Made by a program: the position numbers and the translations under genes
Source: DAIDJD01 sp035485275
GTDB taxonomy: Bacteria; Oederibacteriota; JAJYGY01; DAIDJD01
Assembly (NCBI GenBank): GCA_035485275.1
Contig: DATHOE010000037.1
Coordinates: 32,279-96,278 of the forward strand
Direction: 5' to 3'
DNA: 64,000 bases
Part shown: piece by piece, positions 41,772 through 51,918 of the stretch
Position numbering within the stretch: position 1 is the first letter of the stretch
Layout of the letters: the number at the start of each line of letters is the position of its first letter
Notes under the pieces: model-generated
The model's database searches: none
What the model was told of the DNA's origin: nothing
Seen by the model: only the letters and a program-made list of their open reading frames with translations

Positions 41772-42353
41772 TCACTGTTCGAGAAGTTCCTCGGAAACGC
41801 TGTCCAGCTCCGCCTTGTTCATCCCCAGCCTCTGGGCGGCCAGTTCGCGGTCGCCCCTGCATTCGCTGACGGCTTCCGCCACCATGGTGCGGCTGAGCCA
41901 GCGGGAACGCACGGGCAAGGGCGTGGTCTGGGCCGAGGCCTGCCCGACGGCCCGCGCCCCGCGCAGGGCCAAAGGCAGGTCCGTGGCCGTGTCCCGGCGG
42001 ATATGGCCGGCGGCCTGGTGCAGCATGCGTTTCAGCTCGGCCACGTCGAAAGGCTTGCTGAGGAGGTCGTCGGCGCCGAGGTGCATGGCCTGGCGGACCA
42101 TTTCCACGTCCACCTGACCGCTGAGCATGACCGTTCCGGGCACATTCTGGCCCCCCAATTTCTCAAGCAGGCCCAGGCCGCCCAGTCCCGGCATGGACTG
42201 GTCCAGCACCATGACCTCGGGCCGCGAACGCCCGATCTGGTCGAGGGCTTCCTCGGCCGAGGCCGCGGTGCTGACTTCGAATTCGTCCAGCAGGGCCAGG
42301 CTGAGGCTTTCCCGGATGCCCGCTTCGTCGTCAACGACCAGCAATTTTTTCAT
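41772..42353 (-). CDS. Response regulator: receiver plus Fis-type helix-turn-helix
   Basis: A 193-residue protein. The receiver domain has the acidic pair in LVVDDE, phospho-Asp in VMVLDQSMPG, Ser in MLSGQ and Lys in LLSKPFD. A linker of about 40 residues leads to a C-terminal helix-turn-helix of Fis type (MVAEAVSECRGDRELAAQRLG), as in RegA/ActR/PrrA regulators. The ATG at 42353 has AAGGAG seven bases upstream; an upstream ATG at 42386 overlaps the kinase stop codon. It is the last gene of the synthetase operon and the natural partner of the kinase. Confidence 0.85.
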   Translation of the reverse strand: MKKLLVVDDEAGIRESLSLALLDEFEVSTAASAEEALDQIGRSRPEVMVLDQSMPGLGGLGLLEKLGGQNVPGTVMLSGQVDVEMVRQAMHLGADDLLSKPFDVAELKRMLHQAAGHIRRDTATDLPLALRGARAVGQASAQTTPLPVRSRWLSRTMVAEAVSECRGDRELAAQRLGMNKAELDSVSEELLEQ

Positions 42354-42382
42354 GGGTGACTCCTTGGTTGGGGCGACGGGCG

Positions 42383-44467
42383 TCATGCCGCCGCCTGTTT
42401 TTTGTAGTCCTGGGCCAGGGGCAGGCGGACGGTGAATTCCGCGCCGCCGTCGGATGCGTTGGCGGCCACCAGCTTGCCGCCGAAGGATTCCACGATGCGC
42501 CGGCTGGTGGCGAGCCCCAGGCCGTGCCCCGTCTCCTTGGTCGTGAAAAACGGTTCGAACAGCATCCCCATCTGGGTCGGCTGGATGCCGGGGCCGTGGT
42601 CGCGGATGCGGATCTCGGCCTCCTCGTTGAGGCGCAGGAGATCCACGGTCACGGCCGTCTGCGGGGGGCTCACTTCCAGGGCGTTGAGCAGGAGGTTGAG
42701 GAGCACCTGCGACAGGCGGGTCTCCTCGCCCAGGACCAGCACGCCTTCGGGAGCCTGGACTTTCAAGGTGACCTGGGCCTTGCGGAAAGGGGGCTCTATG
42801 AGCAGGCGTTCCCGTTCGCACAGGAGCCCAAGATCGACGATGCCCGGGGTCTGCGTGGCCGGGCGGGACAGGTTCATCATGTCGTCGCTGAGGTGGCCGA
42901 GTTTCTTTATCTCCGTGCCGACCACGCGGTTGAACTTCTCCATGAACACGGCGTCGTTGTGGCGCTGCTCGAACAGGGTCATGAACACGTTGATCGAGGC
43001 CAGGGAATTGCGGATTTCGTGGGCCACGCTGGCCGCCAAGGTCCCCAGGGTGGTGAGGCGGTCGGCGTGCTGCACCTGGCCTTCGAGCGAGGCGTTCTCC
43101 AGCATGCCGGCGAGCTGCCCGGCCAAGGCGGCGAAGAAATCCAGTTCCTCCGCGAGAAGGCCGCGCCCCGATTCCGGGGCGCCGACCAGCAGGATGCCGC
43201 GGAGGCGGCCCCTCAAGGCCAGCCCGAAGCAGGCTTGCATATGGTGGCGCTCGAGAAAATCGGTCACCGCCTCCTTGTCCCCCTCGGTGGGAGGGTTTTT
43301 TTCGTAGCGGCGGGTCCACCCCAGGCTATCCAGGTCCAATCCCTGGGGGGAGCCCAGGAGGGTCCGCGAGACGTCCCCCGCGGCGTCCAGGCGTTCCGTG
43401 GGGGGATTCTGCTGCGGAAAGGACGCGAAACAGGCGAGGGCGCCGTCCCGGCCGGGGAGAAACAGGCAGGTCCGCGCAAGGCCGTGCTCCAGCACCAGGC
43501 GCTCCAGCGTGGCGCGGACCAGCCCGTCCAGGGAGGGGTTGGCGCTGGCCAGGAGCGAGTAGTCCAGCAGCCCTTGGCGGATGCTGACCTCCCTGCCCAG
43601 CCAGCGTCCCAGCAGCGCCCGAGCCCAGCGTTCCTGCGTGGGATAGAGCAAGGCGAACAGCAGGGCGGCGAAGAGCAGGGCGCCCAGCCCCAGATCGACG
43701 TTGAGCGCCTTGATGGCGCCCAGAATGAGCAGGGCCACCGTCGCCGTGAGGAGGACGCCTCCCAGGGCGGCGACGGCGCCTTCCCTCATCAGCACGCTCA
43801 GGTTGAGGAGGCGACGCTGGCTCAGGCCGTAGGTGATGATGGTGACGTAGGCCAGGGGCGCCAGGGGCATCAGGATGCTGGTCTGCTTCAGCAAACCCAG
43901 GAACGAGAGGCAAAAAGCGACGCCGATGGCCGTCAGCATAATGAGCAGGTTCTGCCGTTCCAGAAGGAAACGGGTCCTTTGTAAGCGCCACAAGAGCAGG
44001 CCGAGGGCGGTGCCAAGCAGCACCAGCATCGTGGGCAAGTACAGGAAAATATAAGGGAATTCCGGACCCGGAAACCATCCCTGGCCGGGCCTCAACTGCA
44101 TGGGGGGGAGCGCGAATTGCCCCGCGAGCCTGCCGGCGACGTCGGTCAAGGCCGGCACGGCCATGACCCAGGGCAGCCAACGGGTCCACCGCAGCCCTTC
44201 GGCGCGGCTGAAGACGACGGAGAATCTATAGAAGGTGAACAGCGTCACATAGCACAGGACGAAGCCGTAGCGCATCCACTGGGCCGCCGCCGCCTGGGAG
44301 GGGGCTTCGGCCAGGCCGAACAAAAAGAGGGTGTAGGTCACGAAACCGGCGATTTCCAGGGCAAAAAACCGGTGCAGCCTCTGGCCGGAATAGCGCCACA
44401 AGATGTAAAGCGCCACGATGAAGGTCGCGCCTGAGCAGCAAAGAGCCACCGTTCCTTGTGGATTCAC
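42383..44467 (-). CDS. Polytopic membrane sensor histidine kinase with GAF domain (PrsK-like layout)
   Basis: A 694-residue kinase. The first 310 residues hold about eight to ten transmembrane helices, then comes a GAF-like domain (about 320-460). The H-box LAASVAHEIRNSLASI, with the phospho-His near 480, is followed by an N-box QVLLNLLLNALE, G1 DHGPGI and G2 GHGLGLA. The layout resembles the PrsK kinases of PEP-CTERM systems. The GTG start at 44467 overlaps the preceding stop codon (GTGA). A sensor embedded in the membrane could detect the lipopeptide made by this operon; that is inference. Confidence 0.86.
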   Translation of the reverse strand: MNPQGTVALCCSGATFIVALYILWRYSGQRLHRFFALEIAGFVTYTLFLFGLAEAPSQAAAAQWMRYGFVLCYVTLFTFYRFSVVFSRAEGLRWTRWLPWVMAVPALTDVAGRLAGQFALPPMQLRPGQGWFPGPEFPYIFLYLPTMLVLLGTALGLLLWRLQRTRFLLERQNLLIMLTAIGVAFCLSFLGLLKQTSILMPLAPLAYVTIITYGLSQRRLLNLSVLMREGAVAALGGVLLTATVALLILGAIKALNVDLGLGALLFAALLFALLYPTQERWARALLGRWLGREVSIRQGLLDYSLLASANPSLDGLVRATLERLVLEHGLARTCLFLPGRDGALACFASFPQQNPPTERLDAAGDVSRTLLGSPQGLDLDSLGWTRRYEKNPPTEGDKEAVTDFLERHHMQACFGLALRGRLRGILLVGAPESGRGLLAEELDFFAALAGQLAGMLENASLEGQVQHADRLTTLGTLAASVAHEIRNSLASINVFMTLFEQRHNDAVFMEKFNRVVGTEIKKLGHLSDDMMNLSRPATQTPGIVDLGLLCERERLLIEPPFRKAQVTLKVQAPEGVLVLGEETRLSQVLLNLLLNALEVSPPQTAVTVDLLRLNEEAEIRIRDHGPGIQPTQMGMLFEPFFTTKETGHGLGLATSRRIVESFGGKLVAANASDGGAEFTVRLPLAQDYKKQAAA

Positions 44468-46062
44468 TGCGCCGGCTCCGGCACGTTCTGGGCCCATACA
44501 TGGAAGATCGGGATCGTGGCCCGGGTCAGGGCGCCATCCCGGATCTGCTTGAAGCCCTCCTCCAAGGCGGCGATGGTTTCAGGCCGGGCGAGGTTTCCGC
44601 GTTTCGCTTCCGACACGTAAAATTCCGCCACGGGCAGGAATACTTTTGGCACGGCCGCCGCGGTGACCAGGGGATCCAGGGAGAACTGCCGGTCACCCAG
44701 GATGCTCCAGCGCGGGCCATCCAGGAGACTCGGCAGCTCCCTGCCCAGACGGCGATCACCTCCGCGGATCTTCTGGACCTCCTGCATCAGGTCAAAAAGC
44801 CGCGGAAGCCAGTCCAGCGCGGGGGTGAAGGTCATGGAGCGGTCGTCCCCTTCCAGGATGTGCAGGACGCCGCCCGGTTTCAGCCAGGCGCGGGCCGCCT
44901 CGAGCGCCCGCTGCGGATCCGGCAAATGCATCAGGACGAAACGCATGACCGCCACGTCGGCCAGGGGGAATCCGGGCGGAGGGCCCATTTCCAGGCGGCG
45001 GCATTCGAAGCTCAGGCCCGGACGCTCCCCGAAATTCCTTTGGGACTGGGAAATCGCCAGTTCGTCGGCGTCAAAACCATGCACTTGGGCGTCCGGACAG
45101 GCCTGGGCGACCGCGTCCGCCAGGAGGCCGACTCCGCAGCCGAGGTCGACAAAAGTGCCGGCTTTGGGCAGGGTTTCCAATATACCCGGCAGTTCCATGG
45201 ACAGTGAAAGGGCCGCCTGCTTGCGAAGGCGTTCTACTTCCTGCCCGCCGATTTCAGACAGCAGATAGGCGGTGGACGGCTTTTCCTCTCCGACAGGCAT
45301 GCGTTTCTCCGTGTTGCTGGGTGGGAAGGCTGGTGCGACCGAATGCTTGGAGACGCGCAAAGTATCCGCGGATCCGGATGCGCCCCCTTGGGGCCAGGTC
45401 CGCCTCCGGACCCAGGTGGGGGGCCGCGACAAGGCCAGGCTGGCCGCCAGGCCCTCCTGCAAGTCCAGGTCCTCCAGCCACACCGCGGGATGGTTTTCCT
45501 TTTCACGCAGGGCGGGCAGGCCGGCCAGCCCCGTGCCCCTCAGTTTAAGCAGGGCTTCCTTGCGCGTCCAGCAACGGTAAAACAGCCGCAGACGCTCATC
45601 TTCGTTGATGCTGGCCTCGAGGCACGCGAGCTCTTCCTCGTTGAACCAGCGCTGGGCCGTGGCTTCAAGGTCCACGCCCGGCCGGATGACTTCGAGGTCA
45701 ACGCCGATCTCCTGGTCGCTGACCGCGGCAAGCCACCAGCCTTCGCAGGCGCTGACGGAAAAACGCGGCCCCTGCTGCCCGGCCAGTTCCGGTTTGCCCC
45801 TGCTGTCCTTGCTGAGGCGGACCGAGCCCGGGGCCAGGCCGAGGTAGGAACCCAGCACCATGCGCAGGGCCGCTTGCCGGCCCTCCCATTGCCGTCGGGC
45901 GGTCTCGTCCTTCGGGCGCGGGCTTGCGTCCATCTCCCCCCCGGAGAGGATGTCCCTCGCCAGGGGCGCCAGGGCGCCGATCTGTTCGGGGTTCAGGAGC
46001 CACAGTTCAACCTGAACCGGCCTCGCTTCGGCCAGATGCTCGAACTCCATCACGGCGTTCAT
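44464..46062 (-). CDS. Phosphopantetheinyl transferase-SAM methyltransferase fusion
   Basis: A 532-residue protein without an internal stop codon. Residues 1 to about 235 are an Sfp-type transferase with QEIGVDLEVI near 120 (metal-binding Asp/Glu) and WTRKEALLKLRGTG near 165. After a Pro/Ser-rich linker, residues 255-532 are a class I methyltransferase with FVDLGCGVGLLADAV (SAM loop, near 304) and MRFVLMHLPDP. An ATG at 45300 with GGAG nearby could also start the methyltransferase alone. ATG 46062 overlaps the synthetase stop codon. It should activate the carrier domains and methylate the product. Confidence 0.83.
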   Translation of the reverse strand: MNAVMEFEHLAEARPVQVELWLLNPEQIGALAPLARDILSGGEMDASPRPKDETARRQWEGRQAALRMVLGSYLGLAPGSVRLSKDSRGKPELAGQQGPRFSVSACEGWWLAAVSDQEIGVDLEVIRPGVDLEATAQRWFNEEELACLEASINEDERLRLFYRCWTRKEALLKLRGTGLAGLPALREKENHPAVWLEDLDLQEGLAASLALSRPPTWVRRRTWPQGGASGSADTLRVSKHSVAPAFPPSNTEKRMPVGEEKPSTAYLLSEIGGQEVERLRKQAALSLSMELPGILETLPKAGTFVDLGCGVGLLADAVAQACPDAQVHGFDADELAISQSQRNFGERPGLSFECRRLEMGPPPGFPLADVAVMRFVLMHLPDPQRALEAARAWLKPGGVLHILEGDDRSMTFTPALDWLPRLFDLMQEVQKIRGGDRRLGRELPSLLDGPRWSILGDRQFSLDPLVTAAAVPKVFLPVAEFYVSEAKRGNLARPETIAALEEGFKQIRDGALTRATIPIFHVWAQNVPEPAQ

Positions 46063-49000
46063 ACCCGCACGGGGCTTTGGCCCGGTTTCTTTTCCACGTC
46101 CAAAACCATGCGTTCCGCGATCCGCTTCAGGCTCCCGCCGCTGAGCACGCTGAAATGGTCGCCCGGCACCATCTGGCAGGTCATGCCCGCGCGGGCCATC
46201 AAGGACCAGGCCATCCACGAAGTGCGCGGCTCCTCGACGGACGTTCGCTCACTAATAACCAAACTCACCGGAATTTCAAGGGGCTTCAGGGTGAAGCCGC
46301 TCAGCGCGCGGACGTGCCTGCGGTAACGTTCGCGTTCCTCCTCGCTGCTCGCCCGCCATCCGTCCGAGAGATGGGCCCCGCCCTCGAGATCCCGTTCGAT
46401 CAGTTCCTCGACCATGGCCGGGTCATTCAGGAGCAGCGCGTTGTTCAGGGGATCCTGCACGGCGGAATCTATGAGCACGATCCGCCGCACCACGCGACCG
46501 TGGGCGGCCAGGACACGGGCCATGTCCGCGGCCAGGAGGCCCCCCATGGACCAGCCGCCCAGGACCAGCTCGGAGTCCGGAAGGGCGGATTCGACCTCCC
46601 GGACGCAGGCCTCCACCCAGGCGTCCCAGGCCCCGTCAGCGGGGGCGGGCAGCTGCCGCAAATCCAGGCCCCAGACCTTGCAACGGCCCTCCATAAGGCC
46701 CGCCAAGCCGCGATAGCAGGCCAGACGCCCGCTGACGGGCGGCAGAAGGACCCAATCCGGCCCCGGTCCCTTGGCCAAGGGAACCAGGACCCCGGCGGCC
46801 TTCGAACCGGTGCCGCCACCCAGCAGAGCGGCCAGCCCGCGCGGCGTGGAGGCCTGGTAGATCTGGTCGACCAGCACGTTGCGTTCCAGGCGCCGGCTGG
46901 CCTCCCCGGCCAGGCGCACGGCCCGCAGTGAGGTTCCGCCCAGCGCGAAGAAATCGTCCTCAGGCCCCACCGCGCGATTCAGGATGTCCGAGAACGCCGC
47001 GCACAGCGGGCTCAGCAGGTCGGCCTGCTGGCCCTTCTCGGCCGACGCTTCGGCCTTTTCCACCGCGCCCGGAAGATCGGCGGGCGAGAGGGTCTTGAGC
47101 GCCTTGCGGTCGATCTTTCCGCTTGGGCTCATGGGAAAGGCCCTCAGGACCGCGATGTCGGCCGGGATGCAGGCCTCATGCAGGCATTTCTTGAGCCAAT
47201 CCTTCAAGGCCAGGGGGCAGGGGCTCATGCCCTCCTGGGCCGACACCCAGGCCCTCAACGTCAGCGACTCGCCGCTGCCCTCCGCCTCCACCACCGCCCC
47301 GGATACGCCCTCCGCGCGCGCCAAAAACACCTCGATTTCTTCAAGGTCCACGCGTATGCCTGAGGCCTTGATCTGGCGGTCCATGCGGCCCCGATAAACC
47401 AGGCGGCCCCTGGCGTCCAGGTTGACCAGGTCACCGGTGCGATAGAAGGGCCGCATCGCCTCCCCGTCCGGCGAGGCGGGGCTGAAGCGGGAGCGGTCCA
47501 CGCCGGCGGGGCTGAGGTAGCCGTCGGCCAGGCTGTCGCCGGCGATCCATAGTTCGCCGTTTTCCCCGACGGGCAGAAGGAGCCCGTCCGGGCCCACCAC
47601 GGCCAATTCGATCCCCGGCAGCGGAGGCCCCAAGGGAATGGGCTCCTCCGTGTCGGACGGTTTGCATTCGAAGATCGTGACGATGACGCAGGACTCGGTG
47701 GGCCCGTAGACGTTGTAGAACGCGACCTGGGAACCCAGCACGCGGTTCCATTCGCGCACCCAGCGCGGGGTGGGCGCTTCCCCGCCCGCCATGACGCCCC
47801 TGAGGCTCGGTATTCCTTTGAAGTGCTCCGCCCCGCCGGATTGCATGAAGGCGTGCCAATAGGCTGTGGGCAGCAGGAAGAGGCTGACCGAATGCCGGCG
47901 GATGAAGTCCGCCAGCTCCGCCGGACCGGGGGCGCCTTTTCGCTGCAGCAGGGCCACCGCCGCGCCCACGCCCAGGGTCGGCAGGACGTCCTGGATGGCC
48001 GGATCGAAGCTAATCGAGGCGAACTGCATGATGCGGTCTTGGGGCTTGAGGTTGAAGCGGGTCTGGACCCCGAGAGCGTTGTTCATCATGGCGCCGTGGT
48101 TCATCAGCACGCCTTTGGGGCGCCCCGAAGAACCCGAGGTAAAGATGACGTAGGCGGGGTCCTCCGGGCGCGGACGGCCGGGCTCGCGGATGTAGGGCGG
48201 ACGCGCCGCCAGGGGCGCATAGATGTCCATCCATGGGCTGGAGCCGGCCCAGTTCGGGCGCTCGATGTCCGACAGGACCAGGCGGCACTCCGAGTCTTCG
48301 AGCATGATTTTGAGGCGTTCCGCCGGGTAATTCGGATCCAAAGGCACGTACACGATGCCGGCCTCGAAACAGCCCATCATGGCCGCCACCCAGGCGGGCG
48401 AGGCCTGGGAGCACACTCCCACCCGTTCACCCGCCTTGACCCCGGCCCGGCTGAGGAAGCCGGCGACGGCCCGGACCTGGGCCGACAGGGTGCCGTAATC
48501 CACGCTGCCCTTGTCGTAGACCAGGGCCGTGGCTCCGGAGTCCAGCAGTACCCGGGCGTGGAAGGCCTCCATCACGGTGCGGTGTTCGGTGGGCAGGAGG
48601 CGTTCGCCTTTGAGCATCGAGACGTCGGAAACCGGTGCGTGGCCGGCGTAACGGCGGCAGGCGTCCGTAAAGGCCCGCAGGCAGCGATTCGCCGTGGCCT
48701 CGGACACGGCCGAGGGGTGGCTCTCCAAATTGAGGGCCCAGGCCTTCTCCCCGGACACTTCCAGGTGCATCCCCGCCTTGCAGTCGGCGAAGGGGATCGG
48801 CTGTATGCGGACCGACGAGCCCAGCCAGGACTGCGGCAAACGCAGTTCGCCCTGGTAGGACAGCACGGCCGCCGGGGCGGGAAGCCCAACGCAGCGCATG
48901 GCTTCCGCCAGGGACAGCTGGCGATGGGACATGGCCCCGCGCAGGACTTTGGATGCCTCGACCAGGCGTTCGCGCGGTTCCAGTTGTTTTGAGATCTTCA

Positions 49001-51875
49001 GGCGCAGGGGCAGGGGATGCACCCAATAGCCGATTTGGCTGTCGCTCAAGGGCTGGTCCCTGAGGGTGAACGGCGCGGTGAAGCATGCGTCATCGCCCCC
49101 GGACAGGGAGGCCAGGGCTTCGGCCCAGACCAGGGCGGCCACCGTGAACGGAGTGCAGCGCGCGGACGACGCCAACTGCCGCAGGGCCGCGACGGTCTCG
49201 GCCGGGACCACCGCCTTGAGGACCCTTGGCGCGCCGGGCCGCGCCAGGGCGCGGTGGTCCAGCCACGGCTCCGGCGCCAGGCCGCTCAGCGATCCGCGCC
49301 AATATTGGCGCGCGGCTTCCTGGGCCTGGACGTCCTCCCTGCCCTGCAGCGGTGCCCCGGCTTGAGGTTCCAACACCACGTCGGGATCGCGGACCAGGGA
49401 CTCGAGGCTTTCGTGGAAGGCCTCCCAGGAACGCTGGTCGAAGATGATGTGGTGGAAGGCGAAAGCGAGGAGGGAGCCTCCGTCCTCCAGGGGCAGGTAG
49501 GCGGCTTTCCACAGCGGCGGCCGCGCCAGGTCGAAAGGTTTCTGGTTCCACTGTTCGGCCCATTGCCTGGCCTGTTCGACGCTCCCGGCTGAGGTCCAGG
49601 GCCGTTCCAGGGCGACCGGCGCGGGATCTTCCACCTGCCAAAGAACGGACTGCGCGTCCAACTCGAAGCCGCTGCGCAGGGCGACCTGGGACTGGGTGAG
49701 GCGCAGGAGGCCGGCCTCGATCCTGCGAAGATCGGGGCGCCCCGACAGTTGGGCGGTCCAGGAAATGTGGTAGGCGTTCGACGTCGGCGCGGACTTTTGG
49801 AAAGCCCAGATGCTCGCCAGCGCGGGATGGCAGCGCCAGCGCCGGGCCACGGACGGATCGGGTGTTTTGGAGGCATCCCGGGCCGGTTGGGCCGGGGCTT
49901 CGGATGGTAGGGGGGATCCCAGCAGGGTGCGCAGGGCGCAGTCAGGCTGGGAAAGGGCGCCCAAATCGCCGCCGAACTTCTGTTGGAAGCGGGCGCACAG
50001 TTCCGCTATTTTGAGCGAATCCAGGGCCCAGGCTTCCAAAGGCGCATCGTAGCCGGCTTCGGGCTGCGAGCCCCCCAGGCCCAGGGCCGTTTCCCTTATC
50101 CACTCCAGGCGTTCCTCGTTGGAAACGCTTTCAAGCCGGGCCGCCTCAGGCAGACGCAGGGATGCCTCGAGGCCCCCCTGGAGATAGGCCGCCCGGCAGG
50201 CACGGCGCTGGACCTTGCCGCTGCTGGTGCGCGGCACCGCATTCGTCGGAACCAGCACGATTTCGGAGACCTCGATGCCGTGCTCCAGGGTGACGGCCCG
50301 GATGACCGCCGCGGCCAGGTCCGCCAGAGGCGTCTTGGGGTGCCGGGAGGTCTCCTGCACAAGCACCAGCCGCTCCCCCTCGGCCCCGTCCACGGAGAAG
50401 GCGGCGCAGGTTCCGAGTTCCGGCGAAACGGACTGGGCGGTCATCTCCAGGTCCTGGGGATAGTGGTTCACGCCGCGCAGGATGATCAGGTCCTTCAGGC
50501 GCCCGGAAATCACCAGGCGGTCCCCGTGTATGAAGCCCAGGTCCCCGGTCCTGAGGAAGCCGTCCTCCACGCCCCGCACACGGGCGTCGAAGGTCTCGGC
50601 GGTCTCCTGCGGTTTGCGCCAGTAGCCCTTGGCCACGCTCTCCCCTTGAATCCAGATTTCGCCCACCTGTCCGTCGGCGCTGGGGCTTTGGCTCAGGGCA
50701 TCCACGATCATTATGCGGTTCCCGGGCATGCGGCCGCACACGACCAAGCTTCGTGCCGCCGCTTGGGCCCGTTCCTCGTTGATTTCAAGGAGATCCTCGG
50801 AGGGTGTCCCGGCCGCGACGTAGAGCGTGCTTTCCGCCAGCCCGTAGCCGGGCTGGACCAGGCGCGGGCGCACACCGCAAGGCCCGAAGGCCTTTTCGAA
50901 GGCCCGGATGCTGGACGCCTTCACGGGTTCGGATCCGTTGACGCAGTAGTTCCAGTGCGACAGGTCCAGAAGGCGGCGCTCCTCCTCGGGCACGGAACGC
51001 ACGCAAAGGTCATAGGCGAAATTGGGGCCGGAAGAATGGGTGCCGCGGTAGGCGCTCAGGGTCCGCAGCCAAAGACCGGGGGACTGCACGAAATCATTGG
51101 CCGAAAAATACACGCCGCTGCCCTGCGCTTCGATGGGCAGGAGCAGTCCCATGATGAGGCCCATGTCGTGGAAAAAGGGCGCCCACGAGACCATGATGTC
51201 GCCCGGCTTGAAGCCGTAGCCGGCCTTTTGGAGACCCAGGTTATGCTCCAAATTCCGGTGGGTCACCATCACGCCCTTGGGCGCTCCGGTGGAACCGGAG
51301 GTGTATTGGAGGAAGGCTACGTCGTCCGCGTCCGGCCGGTGCAGCGCCGCGTACTCCAGCGGCGGCAGGGCCAAATCCTCCGGCTTGGGCCACAGCACGC
51401 GGGCCCAGGCCGAGTCGTCGCGCCGGGACGACTCCATGGCCGCCCGGCCGGCCGCGTCCGAAAGAGCCAGGACGCATCCGGCGTCCTCCAATATTCCGCT
51501 GACCCGCTTGCCGTGGCGCGTGCGGCGCGGGGGGAATGCAGGAACCGCGATGAAGCCGGCGTACTGGCAGGCGAAAAACGAGGACACGAATTCGGGGCCG
51601 GGCGCGTGGGTGAGGATCACCCTGTCCCCCGGACGGCCCTTGGCGAGCAGCCAGGCCGCCTGCCGGCGGGCCTCAAGGTCGAGCTCGCCGAAACGGTGTT
51701 CGCTGACTTCCTCGCCGTTTTTTTTGAGATAACGGAACGCGATCGCGTAGGGGGCGGCCAGGGTCCGTTTCACCAAGTAGGCGGAAATCCCGAACGCAGG
51801 AAAACTAAAGGACGCTTCATCAGTCAGGTTCAAAGGTCGGCCCAGAACGGGCGTTTTTCCAGCGGTCATAGCCAT
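46059..51875 (-). CDS. Single-module lipopeptide synthetase (FAAL-ACP-C-A-PCP-TE)
   Basis: A 1,938-residue NRPS. Domains in order: fatty acyl-AMP ligase (about 20-590; QYTSGSTGAPKG near 190), carrier (WALDSLKIAEL, Ser near 617), condensation-like domain (about 680-1100; HHIIFDQRS near 806, with Gln after the motif Asp), adenylation domain (about 1115-1610; IFTSGSSGRPKG near 1243, YGPTES near 1389), carrier (LGGTSLRA, near 1645) and thioesterase (GGWSMGG near 1772, final His in PGDHFSV). It would join one fatty acid to one amino acid and release it. The start at 51875 is set by the promoter at 51907-51922, which lies downstream of an earlier in-frame codon. Confidence 0.9.
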   Translation of the reverse strand: MAMTAGKTPVLGRPLNLTDEASFSFPAFGISAYLVKRTLAAPYAIAFRYLKKNGEEVSEHRFGELDLEARRQAAWLLAKGRPGDRVILTHAPGPEFVSSFFACQYAGFIAVPAFPPRRTRHGKRVSGILEDAGCVLALSDAAGRAAMESSRRDDSAWARVLWPKPEDLALPPLEYAALHRPDADDVAFLQYTSGSTGAPKGVMVTHRNLEHNLGLQKAGYGFKPGDIMVSWAPFFHDMGLIMGLLLPIEAQGSGVYFSANDFVQSPGLWLRTLSAYRGTHSSGPNFAYDLCVRSVPEEERRLLDLSHWNYCVNGSEPVKASSIRAFEKAFGPCGVRPRLVQPGYGLAESTLYVAAGTPSEDLLEINEERAQAAARSLVVCGRMPGNRIMIVDALSQSPSADGQVGEIWIQGESVAKGYWRKPQETAETFDARVRGVEDGFLRTGDLGFIHGDRLVISGRLKDLIILRGVNHYPQDLEMTAQSVSPELGTCAAFSVDGAEGERLVLVQETSRHPKTPLADLAAAVIRAVTLEHGIEVSEIVLVPTNAVPRTSSGKVQRRACRAAYLQGGLEASLRLPEAARLESVSNEERLEWIRETALGLGGSQPEAGYDAPLEAWALDSLKIAELCARFQQKFGGDLGALSQPDCALRTLLGSPLPSEAPAQPARDASKTPDPSVARRWRCHPALASIWAFQKSAPTSNAYHISWTAQLSGRPDLRRIEAGLLRLTQSQVALRSGFELDAQSVLWQVEDPAPVALERPWTSAGSVEQARQWAEQWNQKPFDLARPPLWKAAYLPLEDGGSLLAFAFHHIIFDQRSWEAFHESLESLVRDPDVVLEPQAGAPLQGREDVQAQEAARQYWRGSLSGLAPEPWLDHRALARPGAPRVLKAVVPAETVAALRQLASSARCTPFTVAALVWAEALASLSGGDDACFTAPFTLRDQPLSDSQIGYWVHPLPLRLKISKQLEPRERLVEASKVLRGAMSHRQLSLAEAMRCVGLPAPAAVLSYQGELRLPQSWLGSSVRIQPIPFADCKAGMHLEVSGEKAWALNLESHPSAVSEATANRCLRAFTDACRRYAGHAPVSDVSMLKGERLLPTEHRTVMEAFHARVLLDSGATALVYDKGSVDYGTLSAQVRAVAGFLSRAGVKAGERVGVCSQASPAWVAAMMGCFEAGIVYVPLDPNYPAERLKIMLEDSECRLVLSDIERPNWAGSSPWMDIYAPLAARPPYIREPGRPRPEDPAYVIFTSGSSGRPKGVLMNHGAMMNNALGVQTRFNLKPQDRIMQFASISFDPAIQDVLPTLGVGAAVALLQRKGAPGPAELADFIRRHSVSLFLLPTAYWHAFMQSGGAEHFKGIPSLRGVMAGGEAPTPRWVREWNRVLGSQVAFYNVYGPTESCVIVTIFECKPSDTEEPIPLGPPLPGIELAVVGPDGLLLPVGENGELWIAGDSLADGYLSPAGVDRSRFSPASPDGEAMRPFYRTGDLVNLDARGRLVYRGRMDRQIKASGIRVDLEEIEVFLARAEGVSGAVVEAEGSGESLTLRAWVSAQEGMSPCPLALKDWLKKCLHEACIPADIAVLRAFPMSPSGKIDRKALKTLSPADLPGAVEKAEASAEKGQQADLLSPLCAAFSDILNRAVGPEDDFFALGGTSLRAVRLAGEASRRLERNVLVDQIYQASTPRGLAALLGGGTGSKAAGVLVPLAKGPGPDWVLLPPVSGRLACYRGLAGLMEGRCKVWGLDLRQLPAPADGAWDAWVEACVREVESALPDSELVLGGWSMGGLLAADMARVLAAHGRVVRRIVLIDSAVQDPLNNALLLNDPAMVEELIERDLEGGAHLSDGWRASSEEERERYRRHVRALSGFTLKPLEIPVSLVISERTSVEEPRTSWMAWSLMARAGMTCQMVPGDHFSVLSGGSLKRIAERMVLDVEKKPGQSPVRV

Positions 51876-51890
51876 GCTTACCCCCGAAGA

Positions 51891-51918
51891 TGTATATCCA
51901 GGGTAGAGCAAGTTTCAA
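51891..51918 (-). promoter_or_regulatory. Overlapping sigma-70-like promoter upstream of the synthetase
   Basis: Minus strand TTGAAA (51913-51918) and TATACA (51891-51896) are 16 bp apart. They overlap the sigma-54 match. If used, transcription would start about 9 nt before the ATG at 51875, leaving part of the GGGGG ribosome site. Confidence 0.45.
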
